A stretch of DNA of 64,000 nucleotides from Hyphomonadaceae bacterium (GCA_019753175.1 JAIELK010000006.1:186001-250000); one strand, 5' to 3'. Numbered from the stretch's first letter, positions 42,801-51,303 are shown. The notes: generated from the letters alone by a model not told the origin. Translations and numbers: made by a program.

Positions 42801-44105
42801 CTAGCGGCCGCGAAGATCGTCATCTTGGTCCGCAGCGCCGCCGCCCGGCGGCACATCGAGTGTGCCGACCGCCGCCAGCAATTGCCGTTCGGCAACCACG
42901 AGATCGCGTTCGGCCTGAGCCAAAGCCAAGCGGGCGTTCAGGAGGTCCTGTTCCTGGTCCAGCACTTCGACGGTGGAGCGCAGCCCAGTCTCCTGCTCCA
43001 GGGTCACGCCCTCGTAGGCAAGCTCGGCGGCGTCGACCTGCTCACGCGCGGACTCCACCGCCGCGCGCGCGCTGGTGAGCCCGGTCCAGGCGTTCGTGAC
43101 GCTTTCTTCGACCGCGCGCTGCGCAGCCGCGAGGTCGAGGTTTGACGCCGCGCGCAGCGCGCGTTGCTGCCGCGTCCGCGAGCGGATTTCGCCGCCGCGA
43201 AACAACGGAATCGTGACACGGACCCCGAGTGAGTCGGTGCTGGTCTCGGAATCGTCGACGTCGAAGTCGGCGCCGCGCTGCTGACCTGCTTCCAGCGTCA
43301 TGTTGAGACGGCCCTGAGCGGCGGCGGCGTCAACATTCGCGTCCGCGAGGCGCGTATCGGCGAGCGCCCCAATCAGCACGGGGCTGTTTTCCTCCGCAAT
43401 CGCCATGGCCGCGCCGAGATCGCTCGGCAATCCTTCCGTCGCAGGCGCTGGCGCGAGATCCGAAGGTGGGCGGCCCACCAGCCGCTGATAGGCTTGCACA
43501 GACGCGGCCAATGCGCCCTGCGCCTGCACCAATTGCGTTCGCGCTTGCGCCAAGCGAGCACGCGCTTGCTCGACATCGGTGCGGGTAACGACGCCGACCT
43601 CGAACTGGGCCTGCGCGAACTCGTAAAGCCGCGTGAGATTGGAGACGGTTGTTTCGCGTGCAGAGACAACCTGCAGCGATTGGCGCACGTTCGCGTAAGC
43701 GCGGGTGACGTCCAATAAGAGCGTCTGACGTGTTTGCTCGTAGTCTGCGACCGCGCCGGCAATCTGAGCGCGCGCCGCACGAGTGGCCGCGACCACGCGA
43801 CCTGATCCGAACAGCAGTTGCGAGACGTTAGCGGAGGCGGTCCAGGTTTCCTCGCGATCGGTTTCCAGCAACGGGTCTTCAGCGTCGCGATCGGCGGCGA
43901 CGGCGAGCCCGGTCACGGAAATCTGCGGCAAGGCGGCCGATAACGCCTGCGGCAGGGTCTCGCGGGTCGCCCGCAAGCGTTGCCGCTGGGCGGCGAGGCT
44001 GGGATTAGTCTCTACCGCGGTGACCATTGCCTCGCCAAGCGTCTGAGCCGCCGCCGGCGCTGTCGCGGCCATGAGGGCGGCCAAGGATGCCATTACCAGA
44101 CGCAT
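42801..44105 (-). CDS. TolC family outer-membrane efflux protein
   Basis: The 434-residue protein has a signal peptide (LMAATAPAAAQT). Two repeats of the outer-membrane efflux domain (about residues 25-225 and 235-425) follow, with long coiled-coil helices and beta segments such as TWTASANVSQLLFGSGRV. TLEQETGLRSTVEVLDQEQDLLNARLALAQ, split into two halves of twenty or fewer here, is the typical C-terminal pattern. It forms the trimeric tunnel of a type I secretion or RND efflux pump. No pump partner is next to it. Its ATG is preceded by CTGAGGAAG. Confidence 0.88.
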   Translation of the reverse strand: MRLVMASLAALMAATAPAAAQTLGEAMVTAVETNPSLAAQRQRLRATRETLPQALSAALPQISVTGLAVAADRDAEDPLLETDREETWTASANVSQLLFGSGRVVAATRAARAQIAGAVADYEQTRQTLLLDVTRAYANVRQSLQVVSARETTVSNLTRLYEFAQAQFEVGVVTRTDVEQARARLAQARTQLVQAQGALAASVQAYQRLVGRPPSDLAPAPATEGLPSDLGAAMAIAEENSPVLIGALADTRLADANVDAAAAQGRLNMTLEAGQQRGADFDVDDSETSTDSLGVRVTIPLFRGGEIRSRTRQQRALRAASNLDLAAAQRAVEESVTNAWTGLTSARAAVESAREQVDAAELAYEGVTLEQETGLRSTVEVLDQEQDLLNARLALAQAERDLVVAERQLLAAVGTLDVPPGGGAADQDDDLRGR

Positions 44106-44252
44106 GAGAACTTCTTCCTCAGTTGGACCGCCGACTTTCCCGGGGTCGCCGGACCTCCAGGAACATAGGGTCTCATACGAATGTCGTCCAAGCTAAGATC
44201 GCCACAACGCGGCACATCTTCGTCCCGGTTTGCAAAGGCGTCGTAAACGGAA

Positions 44253-44286
44253 GCGGCGCTCCGCTTAAGGAGCGCCGCCATTTTTT
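44253..44286 (+). terminator. Orphan rho-independent terminator on the plus strand
   Basis: A perfect 10-bp stem GCGGCGCTCC/GGAGCGCCGC (44253-44262, 44269-44278) with a 6-base loop is followed by CATTTTTT. No plus-strand gene lies upstream within several kilobases, so it may end a small RNA made from the 212-base tolC/EF-hand gap. Confidence 0.7.
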
Positions 44287-44317
44287 GGGGTGATTGCCGT
44301 ATTTCGCCTAATACGGG

Positions 44318-44914
44318 TCAGTTAGCCCCGTGACGCTGCATGGGTTCATGCGCCGCGTGTTCTTCCCGCGTGATACGGCCATCGCCATTGGCGTCGAGGC
44401 GCTCAAACATGCGTGCGCTCATTGCATCAAACTCGCTACGCGAGAGCTGGCCATCCTGGTTGGCGTCACGGCCGCCGCGCCCGCGGCGATGCTCGCCGCG
44501 CTGGGGCCGTTCGGACTGCGAGATCACGCCATCGTTGTTGGCGTCCAGCCGGGCGAACATCCGATTCGGACGCGCAAGGAATTCCTCACGGGTGATCTGC
44601 CCGTCATTGTTGGCGTCCGCCCGTTCGAGATGTTCGCCACGACCGCCACGCCGATGGCCGTGGCCGCCGCCATGCTCGCGACGGCCCGCGTGCATCTCGT
44701 CGCGGCTGACTTGGCCGTCGTCGTTGGCGTCCATCTGTCTGAAGTGCGATGTGCGCGCGGCGTCGAACTCTTGCCGTGTCACGACTCCGTCATTGTTGGC
44801 GTCCGCGCTCTGGAACATGCGGCCTGGGCTGTGCTCGCGGCTCTCCTGTGCGACAGCCAAGCCTGCGACCGCCAATGCCGCTGCGCTGGCGGCAATGAAT
44901 ACTGCTTTCCGCAT
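44318..44914 (-). CDS. Secreted EF-hand calcium-binding protein (six EF-like loops)
   Basis: The 198-residue protein has a signal peptide (AAALAVAGLAVAQ, cleavage about residue 22). Several EF-hand loops of the DxNxDGxxxxxE type follow: DANNDGVVTRQEF, DANDDGQVSRDEM, DANNDGQITREEF, DANNDGVISQSE, DANQDGQLSRSEF and DANGDGRITREE. All calcium-ligand positions are present in most loops. A His/Arg/Gly-rich linker (GHGHRRGGRG) lies between the second and third. It probably binds calcium in the periplasm. A regulatory box lies about 70-95 bases upstream, like that of the next EF-hand gene. Confidence 0.88.
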   Translation of the reverse strand: MRKAVFIAASAAALAVAGLAVAQESREHSPGRMFQSADANNDGVVTRQEFDAARTSHFRQMDANDDGQVSRDEMHAGRREHGGGHGHRRGGRGEHLERADANNDGQITREEFLARPNRMFARLDANNDGVISQSERPQRGEHRRGRGGRDANQDGQLSRSEFDAMSARMFERLDANGDGRITREEHAAHEPMQRHGAN

Positions 44915-44982
44915 CGAGTGACTCCTCTGCGCCGCGTGTGCGGCGATGGCAGCGGACTAACGGTTGCACGTGTCACGGCTTC

Positions 44983-45008
44983 GTCGCAGTGGCGACAAAT
45001 TGTGTCGT
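44983..45008. promoter_or_regulatory. Candidate response-regulator box upstream of the first EF-hand gene
   Basis: GTCGC-AGTG-GCGAC (44983-44996) continues into AAATTGTGTCGT, so half-sites GTCGC, GCGACA and TGTCGT alternate. It is similar to the perfect box at 45574-45590 and lies at a similar distance from its gene's start (about 70-95 bases). Confidence 0.5.
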
Positions 45009-45502
45009 CAGGGGCGGGCGCCGCCTGGCACGGGCGCGCGCTGCCGTTCGGGCGCGGGCGGGCGCGCCTGGCCAACGAGGCGCACGAACTCAGCGCGCGT
45101 CAGCGTCCGGCTCTGATCTTCATCGTAATCGCTGGCGCGCGCGCGGATTTCAGCCTCGAACTCGGCGCGGGTGATGCTGTTGTCGACATTGCGGTCGAAA
45201 TCGAGCCGGAACGGCCCGAGCTGACCGCCGCCAAGCACCAGGTTGGCCCAGTTCTGAAACTCGATCGGCTGCAGCTGGGTGTCGTTGTTGGCGTCGGCGC
45301 GCGCGAATTCGCGCGCGATGCCGCTCTCGATCTCGGCGCTGGTGACGGCAGCGTCGCCGTCCCCGTCGAAACTTACGAACATAAGCGCGTCCGCCGACAG
45401 CAAGGCGCGGATCGGTTCGTTCGCACCTCCGCCCCCACCGCCGGTGGCGCAGGCCGTCAGAGCCGCCGCCGCGCACACGCCCGCAATAAGCTTCACCGTC
45501 AT
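45008..45502 (-). CDS. Secreted EF-hand lipoprotein
   Basis: The 164-residue protein has a lipoprotein signal (GVCAAAALTAC, cysteine about residue 18). EF-hand-like loops follow: DGDGDAAVTSAEIE, DANNDTQLQPIEF, DRNVDNSITRAEF and DEDQSRTLTRAEF. The ligand pattern is partly degenerate (DRNVDNS has no Gly). It is probably anchored in the outer membrane facing the periplasm. It is divergent from the response regulator gene, with a perfect palindrome between. Confidence 0.82.
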   Translation of the reverse strand: MTVKLIAGVCAAAALTACATGGGGGGANEPIRALLSADALMFVSFDGDGDAAVTSAEIESGIAREFARADANNDTQLQPIEFQNWANLVLGGGQLGPFRLDFDRNVDNSITRAEFEAEIRARASDYDEDQSRTLTRAEFVRLVGQARPPAPERQRAPVPGGARP

Positions 45503-45573
45503 TCGTTTCCCCTGTTTCTGGACGCCACGAAGGCGACGGACCTTGGCGGTCTTAAGGCATGGCGCGCGAACTT

Positions 45574-45590
45574 GCGACAAAGTTTGTCGC
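45574..45590. promoter_or_regulatory. Perfect 17-bp palindrome shared by EF-hand lipoprotein and two-component operon
   Basis: GCGACAAA-G-TTTGTCGC lies 72-88 bases from the lipoprotein start and about 84-100 bases from the response regulator start. As the only strong dyad in the divergent gap, it is a candidate autoregulatory site of the response regulator. Confidence 0.6.
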
Positions 45591-45673
45591 GTTCCGCGCC
45601 CCGGCCATGCTTTGCCATCTTTGGCCAGACGCGCGCGCTGGATTTTCCGTCGTCGACGTCGCAGATGAGAGGT

Positions 45674-46399
45674 ATGTCCATTGAGGACCCGCACGTACTC
45701 ATCGTCGACGACCATCGCGAAATACGCGAAACGCTGGCCCAGTTCCTGCAAAAGAACGGCCGGCGAGCGACCGCCGTCGCCAACGCCGAGGCGGCGCGGA
45801 GAGCGCTGAAGGAAGCCCGTGTCGATCTCGTCATCCTCGATATCATGATGCCGGGCGAAGATGGACTTTCGCTCTGCCGTCACATTCGCGACGCCGAAGG
45901 CGTGCCGGTGATTCTGCTGTCAGCGCGCGCAGAAGACGTCGACCGCATTGTCGGGCTTGAACTCGGGGCGGACGATTATGTGGTCAAGCCGTTCAACCCC
46001 CGCGAATTGCTGGCGCGCATTGACGCGGTGCTGCGACGCACGCACGCGCTGCCGCCGCGCGCCGCGTCAAGCGCCGCCGGCGAACAGCTGCGCTTCGACC
46101 GCTGGACGCTCAAGGTGGCCGAGCGCGAATTGGTCGACGATGCCGGCGAAACGCATGAACTCAGCACGGGCGAATATCGCCTGCTGCTCACTTTCCTACA
46201 GCGCCCCAAGATCGTGCTCTCGCGCGAGCAATTGCTCGACCTCGCCTTCGACCGCGGCGCGGACGTGTTCGACCGCGCCGTGGACACCCAGGTTTCCCGC
46301 CTCCGGCGCAAGATCGAGGCCGATCCTGGTGCGCCGAGACTGATCAAGACCGTGTGGGGCGGGGGCTATGTCTTCACTGCGCCGGTGGACAAGCTTTGA
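45674..46399 (+). CDS. OmpR-family response regulator
   Basis: The 241-residue protein has a receiver domain (HVLIVDDHREIRETL start with the acidic pocket; phospho-acceptor Asp in DLVILDIMMPGEDG; Thr/Ser in ILLSAR; Lys in DYVVKPF). A winged-helix OmpR/PhoB domain follows (LSTGEYRLLLTFLQ, DRAVDTQVSRLRRKIE, IKTVWGGGYVF). ATG 45674 is used; ATG 45665 is an alternative with no better ribosome site. Its stop overlaps the kinase TTG start. It most likely controls the adjacent EF-hand genes. Confidence 0.9.
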   Translation: MSIEDPHVLIVDDHREIRETLAQFLQKNGRRATAVANAEAARRALKEARVDLVILDIMMPGEDGLSLCRHIRDAEGVPVILLSARAEDVDRIVGLELGADDYVVKPFNPRELLARIDAVLRRTHALPPRAASSAAGEQLRFDRWTLKVAERELVDDAGETHELSTGEYRLLLTFLQRPKIVLSREQLLDLAFDRGADVFDRAVDTQVSRLRRKIEADPGAPRLIKTVWGGGYVFTAPVDKL

Positions 46400-47772
46400 A
46401 CTGGAATCCGCTCAACTCGCTCACCGGGCGCATGGTGATCGTCACCATTGTCGCGGTGGCGCTGTCGCATGCGGCCGCGCTCTGGTTCTACGCGCATGAG
46501 CGCGGCGCCGCACTGCGCCAGGCGGCCGAGAGCGCAGCGGCGGATCGGATCGTCGCCTTCGCCGATCGCGCCCGCACGGCAGTCGCCTTCGGACGCAACG
46601 ACGGTTTCGGTATTGCACGCGATCGCCGCGGACGCTTCGCGGTTCAAACTGAACCAGCGGTCTTGTCGAGCGACGCCGCCGGCCCGGGCGCCCGCATCGC
46701 CAGCGCGGTGTCCGAACAGCTCGACGGCGCCGAGGTGCGGGCCAACGCACGCGAGGTCGAGCGTTTGCTCGAACGCCGTTACCACGAGCGTATTCATGGC
46801 CCGACCCCCAGCGCCGCGCCACGCGACAGGCTGGTGCGCATCACCGAACTGAGCGTGTCCGTGCGCCTGGATGAGGCGCGTTGGCTGAACGGCAGGGCGT
46901 ACCTACCGGCGCGCCGGCCCGTACCGCTGACCGGCATCCTGGGGGCGCTGATCTCGATCGCCGCGGTCGGCGTCGGCGCGGCTTTGGTGTCGCGGCAGAT
47001 CGGGCGGCCGCTGAGCCAACTTGCGGCTGCCGCGCGCGCCTTGGGCGAAGGCAAAACGGACGTGACGGCTCCGGAACAAGGTCCGCGCGACTTGCGCCAC
47101 GCGGCACGCGCCTTCAACACGATGGCCGAGCGGCTCGGCCGCCAGCTGACGCGCCAGCGGCAGATGCTGTGGGCTCTGAGCCACGATCTGCGCACGCCGA
47201 TCACGGCGATCCGCCTACGCGCCGAACTGATCGACGATGAGACGGCGCGTCAACGGCTGCTCGCCTCTGTTTCGGAGATGGAGCAATTGACCGAGCAAGC
47301 GCTTGCGCTCGCGCGCGCCGGCGCCAGCGACGAGCCGCGCAGAGACGTCGACTTGAGCGACATCGCGCGAACCATGGTCGGCGAAATGCGCGACCTCGGT
47401 ATGACCCTCGGCGTTAACGCCGACGCGCCGGTGATCGCGTCGTGTCGTCCGAGCGAGATCGCCCGCGCGCTGCGCAACCTCGCCGACAACGCCGTGAAAC
47501 ATGCTAAGGGCGGCATTGTGCAGGTCTATCGCAACGCCGAGGGTGAAGCGGTTGTCGAGGTCATCGACGACGGGCCAGGCGTGCGCGAATCGCAGCTGGC
47601 GAAGCTCGCCGACGCTTTCTTTAGGGCCGACGAATCGCGCGCGCAAACGAACGGCGTTGGATTAGGCCTTGCGATCACACAAGCGATCGCCGAAGCGCAC
47701 GGCGGACGATTGGTGCTGAAAAACCGCGAAAATGGCGGCTTTTCAGCGTCTCTCGTGCTGCCGAATTCATAG
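46396..47772 (+). CDS. Membrane sensor histidine kinase (EnvZ type)
   Basis: The 458-residue kinase has two membrane helices (about 13-31 and 177-199) around a periplasmic sensor of about 140 residues. A HAMP domain (SRQIGRPLSQLAAAARAL on) comes next. The H-box is ALSHDLRTPITAIRLR, with the phospho-acceptor histidine, and the ATP domain shows ALRNLADNAVKHA, EVIDDGPGV and TNGVGLGLAITQAI. TTG 46396 overlaps the regulator stop (TTGA); an ATG comes 12 codons later. The sensor has no EF-hand itself, so the secreted EF-hand proteins could be targets or signal modulators. Confidence 0.88.
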   Translation: MNWNPLNSLTGRMVIVTIVAVALSHAAALWFYAHERGAALRQAAESAAADRIVAFADRARTAVAFGRNDGFGIARDRRGRFAVQTEPAVLSSDAAGPGARIASAVSEQLDGAEVRANAREVERLLERRYHERIHGPTPSAAPRDRLVRITELSVSVRLDEARWLNGRAYLPARRPVPLTGILGALISIAAVGVGAALVSRQIGRPLSQLAAAARALGEGKTDVTAPEQGPRDLRHAARAFNTMAERLGRQLTRQRQMLWALSHDLRTPITAIRLRAELIDDETARQRLLASVSEMEQLTEQALALARAGASDEPRRDVDLSDIARTMVGEMRDLGMTLGVNADAPVIASCRPSEIARALRNLADNAVKHAKGGIVQVYRNAEGEAVVEVIDDGPGVRESQLAKLADAFFRADESRAQTNGVGLGLAITQAIAEAHGGRLVLKNRENGGFSASLVLPNS

Positions 47773-47847
47773 GCAGGTTCTGCGCAGCTTCGCACTCAAT
47801 AGGTAAAGTTTACCGGGCATTCACCGAAGCCGCCCGATGCACGCAGC

Positions 47848-48900
47848 ATGAGCATTGCTGCGAGCGCGTCGGGGACGGCGCCACACAAGATGCACTGGAC
47901 CACCAAACTCGGCGTCGCCGCCGTGGTGCTGTTCATGCTTGTCGTCGCGGGCTTGAACGCGATCGGCTGGATCAACACGCTGCCGGGACCGGCGGGCATC
48001 GCCGCTGCGTTCGTCGCCATCAGTTTAGAAGCAATGGCGTTCGTGCTCTGGGAGCATTTGGTCGCGTACCACAAGGCGCGCGACTACGGGCGCTTCATGC
48101 TCTCCTTGCTCGGCCTCATCTTTGCCGTCTCGATCAATGTCGAAGGCGGACATCGCGGGCTCGAGCACATGGCTGCGCCGTTTTATGTGCAGGCGGAAGC
48201 GGACCGCCGCACCGCGCAGGAAGCGCTCGACGCCGAGCGCGCCTCGATTACCGAACAGGTCGCTTCGCTGCAGACCCGCGTTGACGCCTTCGCCGCTACA
48301 AATCCGGGGCTCACGCTGTCGGGTCGCATGGAGCAATGGCGCGAGAATTTTGACATCGTGACCAGCGAGGATCGCAGACAGATCGCTGCACTTCGCGCCC
48401 GTCTCGATCAGCTGCCGCTGGTGGCGGCGGCGCCGGAGCCCTACCCCAAATGGGCGCCGTACGCGCTTGCCGCCGCGTTCGCCTTCTTCAGCGTGTTCGG
48501 GCTCACCATGTTCGGCGTCAAGGTTCCCGGTCCGGAGTTGCAGGTGGCCGGGCGCAACGCCGTCGCCGCGCGGCAGATGGCCAGCGCCATGCGCGCCAAG
48601 CAACTCGACACAATCGAGCAAACCGAGCCGCCCGCGATCCTGGAGAAGGCCGAAGAGCTGCCGCCGCTCGACGAGGATCAGATCCGGCGCGCCATCGCCG
48701 CGCTCGCGCTGCAGGAAAAGCCCATTACCGCGGTCAACGTCGCGCGCTTCTACAAGGTCAAGGTCGCGCGCGTTTATGGCTCGCCCGGGGTCATCCATTT
48801 GCAGGATTACATTGAACGAGAGCGCGTTCGCAAAGGCATGAAGACGGCCGCAGACGCGATCGCAGCACCCGACGGCGTCGACGGAAAGCAAGCTGCCTAA
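47848..48900 (+). CDS. Four-helix membrane protein with C-terminal HTH-like tail
   Basis: The 350-residue protein has three membrane helices near the N-terminus (KLGVAAVVLFMLVVAGLNAI; AAAFVAISLEAMAFVLWEHL; FMLSLLGLIFAVSINVEGG). A helical region (about 115-195) and a fourth membrane helix (LAAAFAFFSVFGLTMFGV, about 208-227) follow. The C-terminus (DEDQIRRAIAALALQEKPIT, AVNVARFYKVKVARVYGS) looks like a helix-turn-helix, which would make it a membrane-tethered DNA-binding protein, but this is tentative. No family is recognised. A weak site precedes the start at 47848; ATG 47890 is an alternative. Confidence 0.55.
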   Translation: MSIAASASGTAPHKMHWTTKLGVAAVVLFMLVVAGLNAIGWINTLPGPAGIAAAFVAISLEAMAFVLWEHLVAYHKARDYGRFMLSLLGLIFAVSINVEGGHRGLEHMAAPFYVQAEADRRTAQEALDAERASITEQVASLQTRVDAFAATNPGLTLSGRMEQWRENFDIVTSEDRRQIAALRARLDQLPLVAAAPEPYPKWAPYALAAAFAFFSVFGLTMFGVKVPGPELQVAGRNAVAARQMASAMRAKQLDTIEQTEPPAILEKAEELPPLDEDQIRRAIAALALQEKPITAVNVARFYKVKVARVYGSPGVIHLQDYIERERVRKGMKTAADAIAAPDGVDGKQAA

Positions 48901-48913
48901 GCACCGCAAGAGA

Positions 48914-48945
48914 CAGCGGGCGTCACCATGTGCTGACGCCCGCTG
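48914..48945. terminator. Convergent-gene hairpin
   Basis: A perfect 12-bp stem CAGCGGGCGTCA/TGACGCCCGCTG with an 8-base loop lies between the membrane-protein gene and gumN, which face each other. There is no clear T tract, so it may block read-through by structure rather than act as a classic terminator. Confidence 0.5.
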
Positions 48946-48959
48946 CTCGCGTCGTCAAA

Positions 48960-49883
48960 TCACTCCACGCGCTCGACGGTGTAGCCCGCCGCGCGCAGCT
49001 GTGCGATCAAACCATCCTCGCCCAGCATGTGCCCCGCGCCCACGGCGATGAAATCAACGCCCGAACCTGCGAGTTCCTGACGCAGCACCGTCACCCAGGC
49101 GTCATTGCGATCGGCAAGCAGCACCTCATAAACCGCCGGATACTCCGCGCGCATGTCGGTGACGACCATCTGTTCCAATGTCGCCAGATCACCGGTCTCC
49201 CAAGCCGCAGCCATGCGCTCAATCTGCTGTGATCCCTTTGCTGCCTCGTCGATGGACTCGATCAACATTTGACGCTGCACATCATCGCTGAATCCCGCGA
49301 GCATGCCGAGCTGCTGTTCGGCTGTTTCGAACGCGCGCATATGCTTACCGTTGGCGTCGCCGAACGCGTCGATCTGGCGGTCAGCGCCGGCGGCCGGATC
49401 AAAGCCGGCGCGCACACTTGGCAGCAGCGCGAGCGTGACGGCGGCGAGCCATGGGCGCAAGCCGTCGAAGGCGTTAGGCGGAACGCCTAGCGCTTGCAGT
49501 GCGGCGGCGAGGCGAGCGTTTTCATCTGCACTGAGGTAACTCGACAGCGGCCGATCTGATGCGGCGCGTCCATACTGCATAGCCAATTGCTGGATCTGCG
49601 CGTCGGTCTCGGGCGAGATCGGCATTTCAGTCCAGATTTCTTCAGCTTCGGCAATGCCGGCTTGCGCACGTGCTCCGCCCCAAGGCGCGCCCGGACGGCG
49701 CAAATGCAGGGTGCCGAACAGATACATAGTGGAGTCCGCATCGCGCGCGACGTACAGCGCCGGACCGGGCGCGAATTGCTGTTCCCTGACAGTGTTCGGT
49801 GTGTCGCTGGTTGCGCCCGAGGCGCATGCCGCCAACAACGCGGCCGCTACGAGCAGCGTTGTTTTCAAACCATAACGTTTCAT
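48960..49883 (-). CDS. TraB/GumN family lipoprotein
   Basis: The 307-residue protein has a lipoprotein signal (LVAAALLAAC, cysteine about residue 20). The TraB/GumN conserved blocks are LYVARDADSTMYLFGTLHL, a central LSSYLSADENARL, and FIAVGAGHMLGEDGLIAQLR with the conserved GH. TraB/GumN proteins are suspected metalloproteases related to TIKI; the role in bacteria is unclear. It is probably on the outer membrane. It is flanked by the small membrane-protein gene downstream on the same strand. Confidence 0.85.
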   Translation of the reverse strand: MKRYGLKTTLLVAAALLAACASGATSDTPNTVREQQFAPGPALYVARDADSTMYLFGTLHLRRPGAPWGGARAQAGIAEAEEIWTEMPISPETDAQIQQLAMQYGRAASDRPLSSYLSADENARLAAALQALGVPPNAFDGLRPWLAAVTLALLPSVRAGFDPAAGADRQIDAFGDANGKHMRAFETAEQQLGMLAGFSDDVQRQMLIESIDEAAKGSQQIERMAAAWETGDLATLEQMVVTDMRAEYPAVYEVLLADRNDAWVTVLRQELAGSGVDFIAVGAGHMLGEDGLIAQLRAAGYTVERVE

Positions 49884-49908
49884 GGGTTTCTCCTCGATTG
49901 AACGGTTT

Positions 49909-50178
49909 TCAGGTGGTGAAGTCGATCCAGAGGTTGGCGGCGATCAGCACAACGCCCAGCAGTGCCAGCGCAGCGCCAAGCACGCGGCGCCACAGCGGGA
50001 TCTTCGCCCACGGCGTGGCTTCATTGCCGAGCACCACCAGCGCGAGGCCGAGCGAGAACCAGACCCCGGCGCCGAGCACGTCAGCTTGAAGGGCGTTGAC
50101 TGCGGAGATGCTCAAAAACAACAAGGCCAAGAGTGCATTGCCCACGGAGCGAGGCGATGGCTGCGTGTCGGCCGGCAT
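49909..50178 (-). CDS. Small membrane protein, last gene of the XRE operon
   Basis: The 89-residue protein has about three hydrophobic segments (NALLALLFLSISAVNALQA; LGAGVWFSLGLALVVLG; VLGAALALLGVVLIAANLW). ATG 50178 follows AATAAGGAGGGACC, a strong ribosome binding site. It lies 13 bases after the XRE stop. No family is recognised. Confidence 0.6.
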   Translation of the reverse strand: MPADTQPSPRSVGNALLALLFLSISAVNALQADVLGAGVWFSLGLALVVLGNEATPWAKIPLWRRVLGAALALLGVVLIAANLWIDFTT

Positions 50179-50191
50179 GTCAGGTCCCTCC

Positions 50192-50404
50192 TTATTCTGC
50201 GGCGTTGGCTTGGGCGTCATCGAAAAAAATCTCCTCGATGTGCATTCCGAACAATCGTGCGATTTTGAACGCGAGCGGCAGCGATGGGTCGTAACGGCCG
50301 GTCTCAATCGCGTTGATGGTTTGGCGTGAGGCGCCGAGTTTGTCGGCGAGGTCGGCCTGGCTCCATTCGCGCTCGGCGCGGAGCACTCTGAGGCGATTTC
50401 TCAT
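50192..50404 (-). CDS. Small XRE-family transcriptional regulator
   Basis: The 70-residue protein is essentially one helix-turn-helix (RLRVLRAEREWSQADLADKL, GASRQTINAIETGRYDPSLP) plus a short C-terminal IARLFGMHIEEIFFDD tail. Such 65-75 residue regulators usually pair with a membrane protein gene and repress their own operon. Its ATG overlaps the stop of the membrane protein gene (ATGA). The TTGTC/GACAA half-sites at 51447-51531 are good candidates for its operator. Confidence 0.88.
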   Translation of the reverse strand: MRNRLRVLRAEREWSQADLADKLGASRQTINAIETGRYDPSLPLAFKIARLFGMHIEEIFFDDAQANAAE

Positions 50405-51303
50405 GCCGGTTTTCCAAACATCGACGACTGCCCCATGACCGACGCTGTCACGAACGAAGTGGCGACGAGTTGAACGACGATGAGCGCGAGAAACACCCCG
50501 CTCGCGTCCATGGGCGGCGCCAGCGCGAGCGGCTGGATGACGGCCCATACGAAGGCGCCGAGCGTGAGAATGATCGCCGAAACGGCATAGCCCTCGACGA
50601 CATGGCGACGCTGCATCTCATCGAAGCCGCGCCACAGCACGTGATTGGACCACGCGCTGATCACGCAGGCGGCGATGGCGACGATAGCCGGCCAGAGTCG
50701 CGCCTCCTCCGGCGCCTGGCGGACGGCGGCCAGGGCCGCGCAGCCAACGCCCAATGTCGCCATCCCTAGCGCCGCCCAACCGAACATGCCGCGCTCCGAG
50801 CGACGCACCTCCAGGCATTCCGGGTCGTCGACCTCGTCCACTTGCAGCGCCTGCATCGCGCTCTGCCCGAACATAGCGATGGCGGCGAGGAATAATCCGA
50901 CCACCACGCAACCGCTGGCCAGGATCCAAAGGAAGCTGTCGAGCAGGGTCGGCTCGCTGAGCGGCCCAAGCAGCGCGGCGATCGCGGGCGAAATGCTGGT
51001 GAAGAGTTCGAGGCAAATCCCCAGCGTCATGCCCACGACCATCCCCGCAACGGCGTAGATCACCCAGCGCACGAGTTGGGGTTTGCCCTTCGCTGTGAAC
51101 CGGCTGAGGGGCAACACCAGCACCAGCGCCAATACCGGGATGACGTACATCGCGAAGAACGCGACGCGCTCGGGGACGCCCCAGCCGATGACCGTGGCCA
51201 GGGGCTTCTCTTCCGGCGTGCCGGTAGCGACCAGCGCCACCATGGTCAGCGTCAGCACAGCCAAACCGTGGAGGCGCAACGGGGTCACAGCTTTGTTCGA
51301 CAT
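50401..51303 (-). CDS. Multi-spanning membrane protein of the XRE operon
   Basis: The 300-residue protein has about seven or eight hydrophobic segments (for example LHGLAVLTLTMVALVATG, VAFFAMYVIPVLALVLVL, WVIYAVAGMVVGMTLGIC, AFVWAVIQPLALA). No transport or enzyme motif is recognised. It is followed by the overlapping XRE gene and preceded by the 35-codon gene, which suggests a regulated membrane system, possibly linked to stress or signalling. Confidence 0.65.
   Translation of the reverse strand: MSNKAVTPLRLHGLAVLTLTMVALVATGTPEEKPLATVIGWGVPERVAFFAMYVIPVLALVLVLPLSRFTAKGKPQLVRWVIYAVAGMVVGMTLGICLELFTSISPAIAALLGPLSEPTLLDSFLWILASGCVVVGLFLAAIAMFGQSAMQALQVDEVDDPECLEVRRSERGMFGWAALGMATLGVGCAALAAVRQAPEEARLWPAIVAIAACVISAWSNHVLWRGFDEMQRRHVVEGYAVSAIILTLGAFVWAVIQPLALAPPMDASGVFLALIVVQLVATSFVTASVMGQSSMFGKPA

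Noticed and set aside
44093-44281. A 62-codon minus-strand reading frame between the EF-hand gene and tolC
   Set aside because: It begins inside the terminator's T run, overlaps the tolC start out of frame, has no ribosome site and no recognisable sequence.
44330-45664. Plus-strand open frame running into the response regulator
   Set aside because: It is the antisense of two clear EF-hand genes; repetitive VGV-type sequence is the mirror of their DxNxDG loops.
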